64,000 nucleotides of DNA from the NCBI RefSeq assembly GCF_011761355.1, contig NZ_JAASRW010000010.1, positions 62,001-126,000 of the forward strand. The letters are read 5' to 3'. The notes beneath the pieces are model-generated. The model was not told the DNA's origin, did no database searches, and saw nothing but the letters and a program-made list of their open reading frames with translations. The translations under genes and the position numbers were made by a program. This document shows, piece after piece, positions 54,294-63,078 of the stretch (positions are counted from its first letter, which is position 1; each line of letters opens with the position of its first letter). This DNA is from Paenibacillus lupini (GTDB taxonomy: Bacteria; Bacillota; Bacilli; Paenibacillales; Paenibacillaceae).

Positions 54294-54329
54294 TGACTAA
54301 TTGACTGAAATTGATTTTTGGTCATTTTA
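54294..54329. promoter_or_regulatory. Putative operator before the TetR gene
   Basis: TGACTAATTGACTGAA is followed by TTTTGGTCATTTTA. The same two elements occur in inverted form before the yhgE-like gene at 55001-55037, so they are probably TetR binding sites. Confidence 0.5.
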
Positions 54330-54368
54330 TTGAGAACTCATGATCAAGAACGAAAGGAGAGAAGAAGC

Positions 54369-54968
54369 ATGTCCGTTGACCGCAAAGCGTTAATATTGAA
54401 AGCAGCGACGCAGTCCTTTGCACAATTTGGCTATAAGGCAACAACAATGGATTTGGTGTCTAAGATCGCAAGCGTTGGTAAAGGCACGATCTATACTTTT
54501 TTCAAGACGAAGGAAGAACTGTTCGAAGCGATTCTGAACAAAGCTGAGATCGAATTGAAGGAAGCTATGAACTGCGGATTTGCGAAAGACGACAGTCAGA
54601 GATCCTTTATTCATAGTGTGTTCAACCTGCTTGATTCTATCCTGGAGTTCCGTTCGGATCATGAACTGTTCGTGAAGCTGGCTCAAGAGGTTCGAGATAT
54701 TGGCACTGTCCAGGCGCTGGAAGGAATTCGGCGGATGGAGGAGTTTGGACTTGAGTTTCTGAAGCAGAAGCTTGATTTGGCCATTAAGAAGGGCGAAGTA
54801 CGGGAGTGTGATACGACAATCACTTCCTATATGATTTTCCGATTGTACCTTGGTCTGGCTACGGAATGGAATAAGTCACATAGTGAGCCGTTGACTAAGG
54901 AGCAAATTAAGGAGAACATCGCAATGCTCATCACGCAAGGGATTATGAAAGAAGCTAGATCCTTGTAA
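54369..54968 (+). CDS. TetR-family regulator (YhgD-like)
   Basis: Repressor of 199 residues. The helix-turn-helix lies at about residues 8-50 (ILKAATQSFAQFGYKATTMD and GKGTIYTFFKTKEELF); the rest is a helical ligand domain. GAAAGGAGAG precedes the ATG at 54369. It stands directly before the YhgE/Pip-domain gene, the same order as yhgD-yhgE in Bacillus subtilis, with shared putative operator elements at both promoters. Confidence 0.9.
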   Translation: MSVDRKALILKAATQSFAQFGYKATTMDLVSKIASVGKGTIYTFFKTKEELFEAILNKAEIELKEAMNCGFAKDDSQRSFIHSVFNLLDSILEFRSDHELFVKLAQEVRDIGTVQALEGIRRMEEFGLEFLKQKLDLAIKKGEVRECDTTITSYMIFRLYLGLATEWNKSHSEPLTKEQIKENIAMLITQGIMKEARSL

Positions 54969-54972
54969 AATT

Positions 54973-54996
54973 CCAGCCTGAAAGGGCTGTTTTTTT
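54973..54996 (+). terminator. Terminator between the TetR and YhgE genes
   Basis: CAGCC pairs with GGGCTG and seven T residues follow. Confidence 0.75.
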
Positions 54997-55000
54997 GGTC

Positions 55001-55037
55001 TAAAATGACCGAAATACGAACTTAGTCAGTTATTCAA
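55001..55037. promoter_or_regulatory. Putative operator before the YhgE-like gene
   Basis: TAAAATGACCGAAA is the reverse complement of the element before the TetR gene except for one base, and TTAGTCAGTTATTCAA resembles the inverted TGACTAA element. This links both promoters to one regulator. Confidence 0.5.
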
Positions 55038-55058
55038 TGGAAAGAAGGATGTGTGAAA

Positions 55059-57149
55059 ATGAGACCGATTCAAGTTTTTTTTCGAGACATGAAAACTCTT
55101 ATGACGAAAAGGATGCTGCTGCTTTCTTTTCTTGGCGTCGCTTTGCTCCCGATGCTGTACAGCAGTATTCTGATCGACGGTTCAATGGACCCTTATGGCC
55201 AGACGAGCAAGCTGCCCGTTGCCGTCGTTAACCTTGACCAAGGTGCCGATTACGAAGGGAAAACCATGAATGTCGGAAAAGATTTCGTCGAAGAACTGAA
55301 GAAAAGCGATAATTTCAAGTGGGATTTCGTGAATGAAGCACAGGCAAAGGATGGGATGGAGCATAACGATTATTATATGACCATTACCGTGCCAAGCAAT
55401 TTCTCGGAAAATGCAGCGACTTTAACGCAGGAAAATCCTGTTCAAGCGGAACTCATCTTCGAGCCAAACAGCGAATATAACTTTGTTGCCGGACAGATTG
55501 GCAGCAGTGCGATGAAAGAGTTGAAGTCTAAGCTGAACGCACAAATTACGGAAGCTTATACGCGTAGTATGTTCGATCAGGTTGGAACGATCTCCGATGG
55601 TCTTAGCCAAGCGGGAGATGGTGCAACGGAATTGAAGGATGGCGCGGGCAAGCTGGAAGATGGCTTAACCACGCTAAAGGACAACTTGAACAAATTAGCA
55701 AGCGGCTCGTCTGAGTTAAGCGGTGGCGTATCCAAGCTGTATGACGGAGCGGCTAGCTTGAATCAAGGCACTAGTCAATTGTCATCTGGCGTTGCGGGGT
55801 TAGCTGATGGATTGAGTCAATTAACGGCAGCTGAGCAGCAGCTCGAAGACGGGGCTGCCGAATCCAAGATTGGAGCAGCTCAGTTAGCTCAAGGATTACA
55901 GTCTTCTAAGGATGGTGCAGCTGAGCTGAAGCAAGGATTGACGGCTTCTTCCGCAGCAAGCAGTCAAGTAGCAGCTGGTGCTGCTGAGGTGGCAAAAGGA
56001 CTTGAGCAGCTGATGGAGGCAACACCAGAGCTGCAGGAGAATGAGTCGCTTAAACAGCTGCTTGCAGCGAGCAAGCAGGTCGCAGCAGGCAGTGCACAGC
56101 TTAAGGAAGGGCAGGATCAGCTTCTTGCCGGAAGCAACAAGCTGGCACAAGGCCAGGATCAGCTGTATGCTGGAGCAGCTCAATTGAGTGAAGGGCAAGA
56201 TAAACTTGCTGCTGGAATGGTGACTTTTGGCGGAAAGCTGAAGGAAGCTGGAACTGGAGCAACCAAGCTAGCTGATGGTGCAAAAGCGGCTAACACCGGT
56301 GCTGCCCAGTTGAAAGATGGGCTTGGTCAGCTGTCTGGCGGTGTAGATGGAATTGCCGACGGTTCGAAGCAACTGAATCAGGGTGCAGGACAACTGAAAG
56401 ACGGCTCAGAGCAGCTCGTGAATGGTTCAGGCGAGCTTGCGACAAAGCTTAATGATGCTGCAGCTGAGACGGGCAGTATTAAGGACGGCGACAACATCGT
56501 TAATATGTTTGCGGAGCCTGTCGTAGTGAAGGAAAATACGGACCATAAGCTTGATCATTATGGACTTGGAATTGCGCCGTACTTCTTGTCATTAGCGCTG
56601 TTTATGGGGGCCCTTGTTTACACAACCGTATTCTCGGTTCGGGAATCTTACACATTGGGAGCATCGCCTATGGGCCGCTTTTTAAGCCGTACATTGACTT
56701 ATGTAACCATAAGCCTGTTACAGTCCTTAATCGCAGATGCTGTTCTGTTGTATGGACTGAAGATTGAAGTGACGAGTGTACCACTCTTTGTTCTATTTAC
56801 CATCCTGACGAGTCTTGCTTATACCTTTATTATTCAAGCGCTTGTTACATGGCTCGATAATCCTGGCCGCTTCCTGGTCGTGCTGCTGATGATCTTCCAG
56901 CTGACCTCCAGTGCGGGTACATTCCCGCTTGAACTTTTGCCGGATTGGATGCAGAAGCTGAATCCATTCCTGCCGATGACCCATGCGATTACTGGCTTCA
57001 AGACGATTATTGCCAGCGGTGATTATGCACTCATGCGTGAACAGATGCTTGTCCTGGGATCGTTTGCTATCGTGTTCCTGGCACTGACTTTCTTGTACTT
57101 TATGCGTCAGTCGAAAAAACCTGCTGACAACATTCAGCCAGCAGCGTAA
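55059..57149 (+). CDS. yhgE: YhgE/Pip-domain ABC-2-like membrane protein
   Basis: Membrane protein of 696 residues. One helix at about residues 18-40 is followed by a large outside domain and, at the C-terminal end (from about 500), five or six more helices, the last ending before RQSKKP. Between about residues 190 and 470 the sequence repeats units of the form L-x-x-G-A/S-x-x-L, a long coiled region seen in phage-infection proteins (Pip) and in ESX/type VII-related YueB-like proteins. The ATG at 55059 follows AAGGATG. The function is not settled; related proteins serve as phage receptors or in export. It is controlled together with the TetR gene. Confidence 0.9.
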   Translation: MRPIQVFFRDMKTLMTKRMLLLSFLGVALLPMLYSSILIDGSMDPYGQTSKLPVAVVNLDQGADYEGKTMNVGKDFVEELKKSDNFKWDFVNEAQAKDGMEHNDYYMTITVPSNFSENAATLTQENPVQAELIFEPNSEYNFVAGQIGSSAMKELKSKLNAQITEAYTRSMFDQVGTISDGLSQAGDGATELKDGAGKLEDGLTTLKDNLNKLASGSSELSGGVSKLYDGAASLNQGTSQLSSGVAGLADGLSQLTAAEQQLEDGAAESKIGAAQLAQGLQSSKDGAAELKQGLTASSAASSQVAAGAAEVAKGLEQLMEATPELQENESLKQLLAASKQVAAGSAQLKEGQDQLLAGSNKLAQGQDQLYAGAAQLSEGQDKLAAGMVTFGGKLKEAGTGATKLADGAKAANTGAAQLKDGLGQLSGGVDGIADGSKQLNQGAGQLKDGSEQLVNGSGELATKLNDAAAETGSIKDGDNIVNMFAEPVVVKENTDHKLDHYGLGIAPYFLSLALFMGALVYTTVFSVRESYTLGASPMGRFLSRTLTYVTISLLQSLIADAVLLYGLKIEVTSVPLFVLFTILTSLAYTFIIQALVTWLDNPGRFLVVLLMIFQLTSSAGTFPLELLPDWMQKLNPFLPMTHAITGFKTIIASGDYALMREQMLVLGSFAIVFLALTFLYFMRQSKKPADNIQPAA

Positions 57150-57255
57150 GCTGGTGTGTTAGCTATTAATTGACATGGAACATACATCCTCCTACCCTTT
57201 TCTCTTACTAGTAAATCGGTTAATATAAATAGAATAGTAGAGATGCATTGAAAGT

Positions 57256-57282
57256 GGCCGTCATTTGACGGCTTCTTTTTTT
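57256..57282 (+). terminator. Terminator of the YhgE-like gene
   Basis: GCCGTC pairs with GACGGC around ATTT, followed by TTCTTTTTTT. Confidence 0.8.
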
Positions 57283-57324
57283 CTTAAACTATACGCAGCC
57301 GTTTACGCTTGAGGAGTGAGTACA

Positions 57325-59208
57325 TTGTTATCGTTTTACAAAGATGATTACCGGCGTTCGCCGATGATATGGATTTTTGGACTTTTGCTGATCAAATCCG
57401 TCTTGTTCCGAGTCTTCTTGTTTGGGGAGCTGCAGTGGGACGGACTGCTGGCTGACGCAGCCGCTTGGCTTGGCCTATTGTTCATCGTGGAGCTTGTTAC
57501 CGCTGCAAGATGGAGAGGAATCGCATACTGGGCAGTAAATTTGATTGTATCTGTGCTGCTGTTTGCATCAACCGTTTATTTCAGTTATTACGGCTCTGTG
57601 CCGACTTATACAGCGTTAAAAGCACTCGATCAGGTCAATCAAATTCAGGATAGTGTAGAGTCGCTTATTAAGAACGTCTATTATATTTATTTCCTCGATC
57701 TTGTGATTCTAGCAATCCTATATATCGTACGTATGGTGAGAGGAACACGTGTTTCAGGGCGGAAAAGAATTGGTCATGCGCGTATCGTGCTTGGTGGTCT
57801 GCTTGTCTGTATCGTTGTATCGGGAACGATTGTATATGCGGGAAATGATATTCCGAATGAGCTGGAGCAAGCCGAAGGGCTTGGCTTTATCGGTTATCAG
57901 GCTGCGGCCGCCTGGGAGAACCAATCCGAAAAGGCGATGGCGAGCAGCGGCAATATTGAGGAGACAAAAGCCGAGATTGAAGCTTTGATGGCTTCGTATT
58001 CCTATAAAGACCAGCCGGAGCGGCCGGCGATTCAATTCGGTAGTGCACAAGGGAAAAATGTGATTGTGGTTCAGATGGAAGCTTTTCAAAACTTTCCGCT
58101 TCATCTGTCCCTTGGGGGAACGGAACTGACGCCAGTGCTGAATAAGCTGGCTGATGAGAGTTATTACTTCCCTCACGTTTACCAGCAGATTGGCCAAGGC
58201 AACACCTCAGATGCTGAGTTTATGTCGAACACTTCGATCTACCCGACTGGAGAGATCGCGATGTCGACCGGATACGGCAACCGGGAGCTTCCAAGTATGC
58301 CGCGTATGTTGCAAAGCAGGGGTTATGAAGCAGACACTTTCCACGTGAATGATGTTGCCTTCTGGGATCGGAACAAGATGTACCCTGCCATTCATTTCGA
58401 TCATTATTATGATAAGCCGTATTATACCAATGATCATTTCAACGAGTTTGGTGCATCGGATGAAGAACTATACCGAGTGGCTGTCGACAAGCTGCAAGCT
58501 TTGCATGAGCAGAACAAGCCGTTTTATGCGCAGATGGTTACGGTATCCAGCCATTTTCCATTTCAGGTGCCGCAGGACCGTGCTCCACTAACACTGCCTG
58601 CAGAGATGGAAGGGACTCAGCTTGGCAACTATTTGCAGGCGATCCATTACACGGACTATGCACTTGGCACACTGATTGATAAGCTGAAAGCAAACGGCAT
58701 GTGGGATGATACGGTGCTTGTCGCATATGGCGATCACTTTGGCCTGCAGCCGGATAAAGCGAGTGCTGAGCAAATCAGTGAGCAGCTGGGCATTCATTAT
58801 GATGACCGGCTCAGCCGTTTCAACATTCCATTGATCATCCACGTACCTGGCCAAAACGACGGCCAGGTCGTTGATCAGCCGGGTGGACAGCTCGATATTA
58901 TGCCAACCTTGGCGAACCTGCTTGGCGTTAAGCCGGCAGATGAAGGCGTCGTGGCATTTGGACATGACCTTCTTAACATTGATCACAACGTATTCGGAAT
59001 GCGGTACTATTTGCCGACAGGATCATTCTTTAATAACGATATCCTATTCGTCCCAGGCAAAGGCTTCGATGATGGCACAGCATATTCACTCAAGACGATG
59101 CAGCCAGTCAACGATTTCTCCAAGTACCGCACCGATTACGATTACATCATGAAGCTGATGAGTCTCTCGGACGAATACGTACAGCAGCTTCCAAAGCGCG
59201 CACCATAA
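57325..59208 (+). CDS. LTA-synthase-family sulfatase-like transferase
   Basis: Membrane enzyme of about 627 residues related to lipoteichoic acid synthase. Five N-terminal helices precede an extracellular alkaline-phosphatase-fold domain. Active-site residues are E252 (QMEAFQN), nucleophile T294 (GNTSDAEF) and D470/H471 (YGDHFG). It transfers glycerol-phosphate from phosphatidylglycerol to teichoic acid or a lipid primer. The start is probably TTG at 57325, 8 bp after GAGGAG; GTG at 57316 lies too near that site. Confidence 0.92.
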   Translation: MLSFYKDDYRRSPMIWIFGLLLIKSVLFRVFLFGELQWDGLLADAAAWLGLLFIVELVTAARWRGIAYWAVNLIVSVLLFASTVYFSYYGSVPTYTALKALDQVNQIQDSVESLIKNVYYIYFLDLVILAILYIVRMVRGTRVSGRKRIGHARIVLGGLLVCIVVSGTIVYAGNDIPNELEQAEGLGFIGYQAAAAWENQSEKAMASSGNIEETKAEIEALMASYSYKDQPERPAIQFGSAQGKNVIVVQMEAFQNFPLHLSLGGTELTPVLNKLADESYYFPHVYQQIGQGNTSDAEFMSNTSIYPTGEIAMSTGYGNRELPSMPRMLQSRGYEADTFHVNDVAFWDRNKMYPAIHFDHYYDKPYYTNDHFNEFGASDEELYRVAVDKLQALHEQNKPFYAQMVTVSSHFPFQVPQDRAPLTLPAEMEGTQLGNYLQAIHYTDYALGTLIDKLKANGMWDDTVLVAYGDHFGLQPDKASAEQISEQLGIHYDDRLSRFNIPLIIHVPGQNDGQVVDQPGGQLDIMPTLANLLGVKPADEGVVAFGHDLLNIDHNVFGMRYYLPTGSFFNNDILFVPGKGFDDGTAYSLKTMQPVNDFSKYRTDYDYIMKLMSLSDEYVQQLPKRAP

Positions 59209-59311
59209 GGGGAATATATGATTTAGAGATTGCAAATAACCTAAAATGAGGTTACGATTTGTATCAATGGAAGTTGACTAAGATACAATAAATCATTTGA
59301 GGTGGCGGCGT

Positions 59312-60103
59312 ATGAATATTGTTGTTATGGGCGATTCCATTACGGAAGGCTTAGGAGTCAAACGATCTGGAAAAACGTATGCTAATTTGCTGCAGGATAA
59401 ATTGTTGACAGTTTACTCGAAACCCTTTGAAATCATTAATTTAGGTTCTAGTGCAATGCAAATTGATGAATCTCGAATTCGATATGAAGAACAGATTTTG
59501 GGTCAGGTTAATGTTAAGGTTGTTATCATTGCTCATGGGATAACTGAAGCTATTGTGCGACCCAAAAAAGAGCAATTAAAATATTTACCAAGAAGATGGA
59601 GAAAACCAGGCTGGACTGATCCTCGTCCCTATTATTCTAGAAAATTTTTACGTAGAATGTTTGAGATGTTAGAGTCTGGCATAAGGTGGAGAACGAAAGC
59701 TTTTCTCATCCGATTGTTTGGCGGTGAAAAGTGGATGCCTATTGACCAATTTGCGAAACACTTGAGCGACTGCACAAGAATGCTATTAAATGATAATAGA
59801 GATTTACATGTCATTTATCTATCGCCTATTGATATCGAAGAGAAATACTTTCCTCATTCGAAAGAATCATTGAAACAATATAAGGAACAATTAAACGAAA
59901 TCTGTGGTCGGCTGGGCAGTAGGGTACATTTATGTGACGCATCTCTTTCACTTCATAGGTGGAGTGATTATTTCGAGGATAGGTTTCACCCAAATGAACA
60001 GGGACATGAGAAAATTGCCGATGCATTGTTACGAACGATAATGGAAAATTCTATATATGTTGAATTAGACGAGATGACTGACAGATTTGCAGAGAGATTC
60101 TGA
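59312..60103 (+). CDS. SGNH/GDSL-family hydrolase
   Basis: Esterase-fold protein of 263 residues without a signal peptide. Block I holds the nucleophile S9 (VMGDSITEG); block V has D223 and H226 (DRFHPNEQGH). It probably removes or adds acyl groups, perhaps on a glycan. The ATG at 59312 follows GAGGTGG. The A+T-rich composition differs from the preceding LTA-synthase gene, hinting at separate origin. Confidence 0.85.
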   Translation: MNIVVMGDSITEGLGVKRSGKTYANLLQDKLLTVYSKPFEIINLGSSAMQIDESRIRYEEQILGQVNVKVVIIAHGITEAIVRPKKEQLKYLPRRWRKPGWTDPRPYYSRKFLRRMFEMLESGIRWRTKAFLIRLFGGEKWMPIDQFAKHLSDCTRMLLNDNRDLHVIYLSPIDIEEKYFPHSKESLKQYKEQLNEICGRLGSRVHLCDASLSLHRWSDYFEDRFHPNEQGHEKIADALLRTIMENSIYVELDEMTDRFAERF

Positions 60104-60180
60104 AATATCGTAGCTGTTGCCCTTGGCATAATCCGAACCACTGCTGGGAGAAAGGATCTGGTTAGATGAAATACCCGGAA

Positions 60181-60211
60181 AAGGGCAGCTCCAAATTACG
60201 GAGCTGCCCTT
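60181..60211. terminator. Bidirectional terminator
   Basis: AAGGGCAGCTCC pairs perfectly with GGAGCTGCCCTT. It lies between the convergent esterase gene and the hypothetical gene at 60350. Confidence 0.75.
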
Positions 60212-60349
60212 GGAGGAATAGAGGTATGCACCTCCTGAAATTGCGGAGCGTATGATTGTAAACAAAACCCCACGATCTCAACAGTGACTGAAAAGAGATA
60301 TACTCCGTCATGACGGCCATCCGCAGTCCCATTATTCCGTCCTGATGCT

Positions 60350-60835
60350 CTACCCAATCTCCCGACTAAACCCTTCCTCTTCCATATACGCCTCTACCTC
60401 TTTATGCGTCTCAAACGCCATTTCAAGGTTTATACCGGCGTAGATGTACCACATATCATCTTCCCATTTCACGACAAGGCTTTGATTTTCCTCGTTGGTC
60501 CACAGTTGGTCTTTTTTCTTCCGGTTGCGCGACGGTTTTGGCGCAAGCTCTTCTTCACGGACCGACAATGAGTCGATCGATTGGCGAAGCAGCGTACGGA
60601 GCTGTATCTCGCTATAGTCGCGGATATTGATCATGCCTTTGTCATCCTGGTTAAAATTGCGAAGCAGTCCGGCATACACAAAACCGTTACCGTTCGGGTG
60701 CAAATGGTACACAACATTTTTTCGGTCATATAAGCTGTTCTCGAACTGGAAGTTCACACGTCCAAGCGATACATCTGACCGCTCCAGTTCCGGGAACGAT
60801 TCAATAATCGCGATTTTTTCTTCAAAAGTTAACAT
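60350..60835 (-). CDS. Hypothetical protein
   Basis: Cytosolic protein of 161 residues that I do not recognise. The N-terminal half is beta-rich (VVYHLHPNGNGFVYAG), a basic stretch (PSRNRKKKD) follows, and the end is acidic. The ATG at 60835 has GGAGGATG upstream; the longer frame to 60856 overlaps it. It is divergent from the deaminase gene. Confidence 0.72.
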   Translation of the reverse strand: MLTFEEKIAIIESFPELERSDVSLGRVNFQFENSLYDRKNVVYHLHPNGNGFVYAGLLRNFNQDDKGMINIRDYSEIQLRTLLRQSIDSLSVREEELAPKPSRNRKKKDQLWTNEENQSLVVKWEDDMWYIYAGINLEMAFETHKEVEAYMEEEGFSREIG

Positions 60836-61030
60836 AACATCCTCCATTAATCCCAAATGTGCTTCGGCTATTATAGCATAAGCGAAGCTTCTTACGAAGC
60901 AGATCCGGACTGTGCGCGGGAACTAAAGAAAAAACGACTCATTAGTCGCCGCTACAAAGTTTAAGGTAAGCTCGTTTACTCCTTCGATTAATGTCACTAT
61001 GATAAGGGAAACGAGAGGAGCGAGAAGCGC

Positions 61031-61510
61031 ATGAAACATGATCATACGTACTATTTGAAATATTGTATTGAGGTATCCCGCAAATCCAGAGAAAACGGAA
61101 ATACGCCATTTGGCGCCATTCTTGTGAATGAGCAGGGTGAGATTGTTTTGGAGCAGGAGAACGTAGAGCTTACGGAAAAACGTTGTACCGGTCACGCCGA
61201 AACGGCTCTGATGGAAAAAGCGTCACATCAATTCTCGCATCATGATTTATGGAATTATACGCTATACACCACGTTTGAACCATGTGCGATGTGCTCAGGT
61301 GCCATCTACTGGGGGAATGTAGGTAAAGTGGTTTACGCAGCGACAGAAGAAGCACTTCTGAAGCTGACTGGAGATCATGAACAGAATCCAACGTTTAATC
61401 TGCCGTGCCGAGACATTTTTGACAAAGGGCAGAAGCCGATCGAAGTAATTGGACCATTCCCCGAGTTGGAGGAAGAGGTCGTTGAAGTTCATAGAGGATA
61501 TTGGGAGTAA
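61031..61510 (+). CDS. Nucleoside deaminase (CMP/dCMP-type zinc fold)
   Basis: Zinc-dependent deaminase of 159 residues. Ligand H55 and catalytic E57 lie in GHAETALM; C85 and C88 in EPCAMCSGAI. The layout fits guanine deaminase, cytosine deaminase or tRNA-adenosine deaminase relatives; the length and the C-terminal CRDIFDKGQKPIEV segment favour a free-base or nucleoside enzyme over TadA. AGGAG precedes the ATG. The tandem hairpin array follows 78 bp after its stop. Confidence 0.9.
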   Translation: MKHDHTYYLKYCIEVSRKSRENGNTPFGAILVNEQGEIVLEQENVELTEKRCTGHAETALMEKASHQFSHHDLWNYTLYTTFEPCAMCSGAIYWGNVGKVVYAATEEALLKLTGDHEQNPTFNLPCRDIFDKGQKPIEVIGPFPELEEEVVEVHRGYWE

Positions 61511-61588
61511 CTGATCTTGGAATAACGGGAGGTCGTCTTTTTTGTCCGAGCTTCGCATAAGCATGTAGAGGTACAGGTCCTAGGCTAA

Positions 61589-61860
61589 GGACTATGCTTA
61601 CGAAGCAAGAATTTCCACGAATGGTCAATGTCAGACCATTTGTGTGGCAATTCTTTGGACTATGCTTACGAAGCAAGAATTTCCACAGATGGTCAATGTC
61701 AGACCATTTGTGTGGCAATTCTTTGGACTATGCTTACGAAGCAAGAATTTCCACGAATGGTCAATGTCAGACCATTTGTGTGGCAATTCTTTGGATTATG
61801 CTTACGAAGCAAGAATTTCCACAAATGGTCAGTGTCTAACCATTTGAGTGGCAATTCTTT
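61589..61860. repeat. Tandem array of four 68-bp hairpin units
   Basis: Exactly four 68-bp units (61589, 61657, 61725, 61793) without spacers. Each begins GGACTATGCTTACGAAGCA (GGATTATG in the fourth) and contains a long imperfect hairpin: GAATTTCCAC and AATGGTC on the left pair with GACCATT and GTGGCAATTC on the right around a 7-base loop. Units 1 and 3 are alike; units 2 and 4 differ at few sites, mostly without destroying the stem. The array ends one base-pair step before the TTAGGAGG binding site of yunB. The unit is not a multiple of three, so it is not coding. Confidence 0.9.
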
Positions 61861-61877
61861 TTAGGAGGCGATGGAAC

Positions 61878-63023
61878 GTGACGAAATGGGGAAGAAGGGG
61901 ATGGCTGCTTCGATCGCTTGGCTTGAGCCGGGAGCAATTATGGTCTAATCGTCCATTTGCCAAGGTGAAGCGGGTCAGCTGGGGCAGTAAAATCTCCACC
62001 TCAAGCAGCAATCCGAAGCCGTGGGGACAACGCAAGAAGTGGCATTCAAGTAAACCGAAGCCTGCCGCATCTAACGCAGGCTGGGGTGGGATGTGGCAGC
62101 CTCGTAAACGTCCGGTAAGATCATCGGCAAAGGCGATAAAATCAATAAAGACGATGAACATCCGCTCCTCAGACAGTGGAGGTACAAGGCTGAAGTCACG
62201 AAAGCGGAATACGAAAATGTGGATCGTTTTTACCATCCTTATCCTTTTGTTCGGAACGATCCAATCCCTCGTGTACATTGAAAAACATTTACGCCCGCCT
62301 CTTATGAAGGTGGCTCAGCTACGTATTAAGCAGGTGGCCACGCAGGCTATTAATAAGGCTACTACGAATGAAGTCGTAAACAATGCAGACTTCGAGAAGC
62401 TGATTGATTGGAAAATGAACAGCAACGGAAAAGTATCCGGTTTTATGCTGAACTATGCGGAGCATACAAAGATCCGCTCGGAAACGATTAAAACCGTACA
62501 GGCTACTCTTGACGAGCTGAAGGAAATTCCTGAACATATTCCAGTCGGTAATGCACTTGGCAGTGCGCTGATCTCCACTTATGGACCGCGTATTCCCGTT
62601 AAGTTCGAACCGGTTGGTGCGGTAAAAGTTGATCTGAATACGCGTCAGACGAATGCAGGCATCAATATGATTTTGATTGAAGTCTACATTCATATCGTAT
62701 CCGAGGTTGCTATTATCGTTCCGTTTGAGACCGACCCTCAGATTGTAGAAACTGAAATTCCGATCTCTTATTTGCTGGTTGTTGGTGATGTGCCGATGTA
62801 TTACTACGATAATGAAGGCAAGGCTGTTGGAGAATCTGCACCAAATGCGCCAAATATATCTCTGCCGATGTCAAAAGGTGCAGGGGTTACCCAGCCTTCG
62901 GATGGAAGTATGCTCAAGGAACAGCTGGATTCGGCTAATTCGCCGCTTCCTTCCAGTGGAGATAGCGGTTCCGCCAATAACGCTGCAGGTAATGCTAATG
63001 CCGGCAATGCTGGCGGTGAGTGA
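61878..63023 (+). CDS. yunB: Sporulation protein YunB
   Basis: Sporulation membrane protein of about 381 residues. After a single helix (about 114-133, MWIVFTILILLFGT) the outside domain follows with RPPLMKVAQLRIKQVATQAIN and TYGPRIPVKFEPVGAVKVDL, the family's core. A basic, W/R/K/S-rich extension of 113 residues before the helix is much longer than in Bacillus subtilis, and the C-terminus has a low-complexity A/G/N tail. The start is GTG at 61878, 9 bp after AGGAGG. The hairpin array lies directly upstream. Confidence 0.85.
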   Translation: MTKWGRRGWLLRSLGLSREQLWSNRPFAKVKRVSWGSKISTSSSNPKPWGQRKKWHSSKPKPAASNAGWGGMWQPRKRPVRSSAKAIKSIKTMNIRSSDSGGTRLKSRKRNTKMWIVFTILILLFGTIQSLVYIEKHLRPPLMKVAQLRIKQVATQAINKATTNEVVNNADFEKLIDWKMNSNGKVSGFMLNYAEHTKIRSETIKTVQATLDELKEIPEHIPVGNALGSALISTYGPRIPVKFEPVGAVKVDLNTRQTNAGINMILIEVYIHIVSEVAIIVPFETDPQIVETEIPISYLLVVGDVPMYYYDNEGKAVGESAPNAPNISLPMSKGAGVTQPSDGSMLKEQLDSANSPLPSSGDSGSANNAAGNANAGNAGGE

Positions 63024-63028
63024 AGCAA

Positions 63029-63078
63029 AAAAGGGGCGTCCCTCAAAGTCCAATCGGACTTTAGGGATCGCCCCTTTT
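63029..63078. terminator. Bidirectional terminator between yunB and the M23 peptidase gene
   Basis: AAAAGGGGCG and CGCCCCTTTT close a stem that also pairs CCCT/AGGG and AGTCC/GGACT around AATC. It serves both convergent genes. Confidence 0.85.

Noticed and set aside
61589..61860. CRISPR array
   Set aside because: The units are contiguous 68-bp near-copies without unique spacers, and no cas genes are near.
61594..61864. Three overlapping open frames of 67-81 residues with repeated text
   Set aside because: They are the 68-bp repeat read in three frames; the unit is not a multiple of three, and no binding site precedes them.
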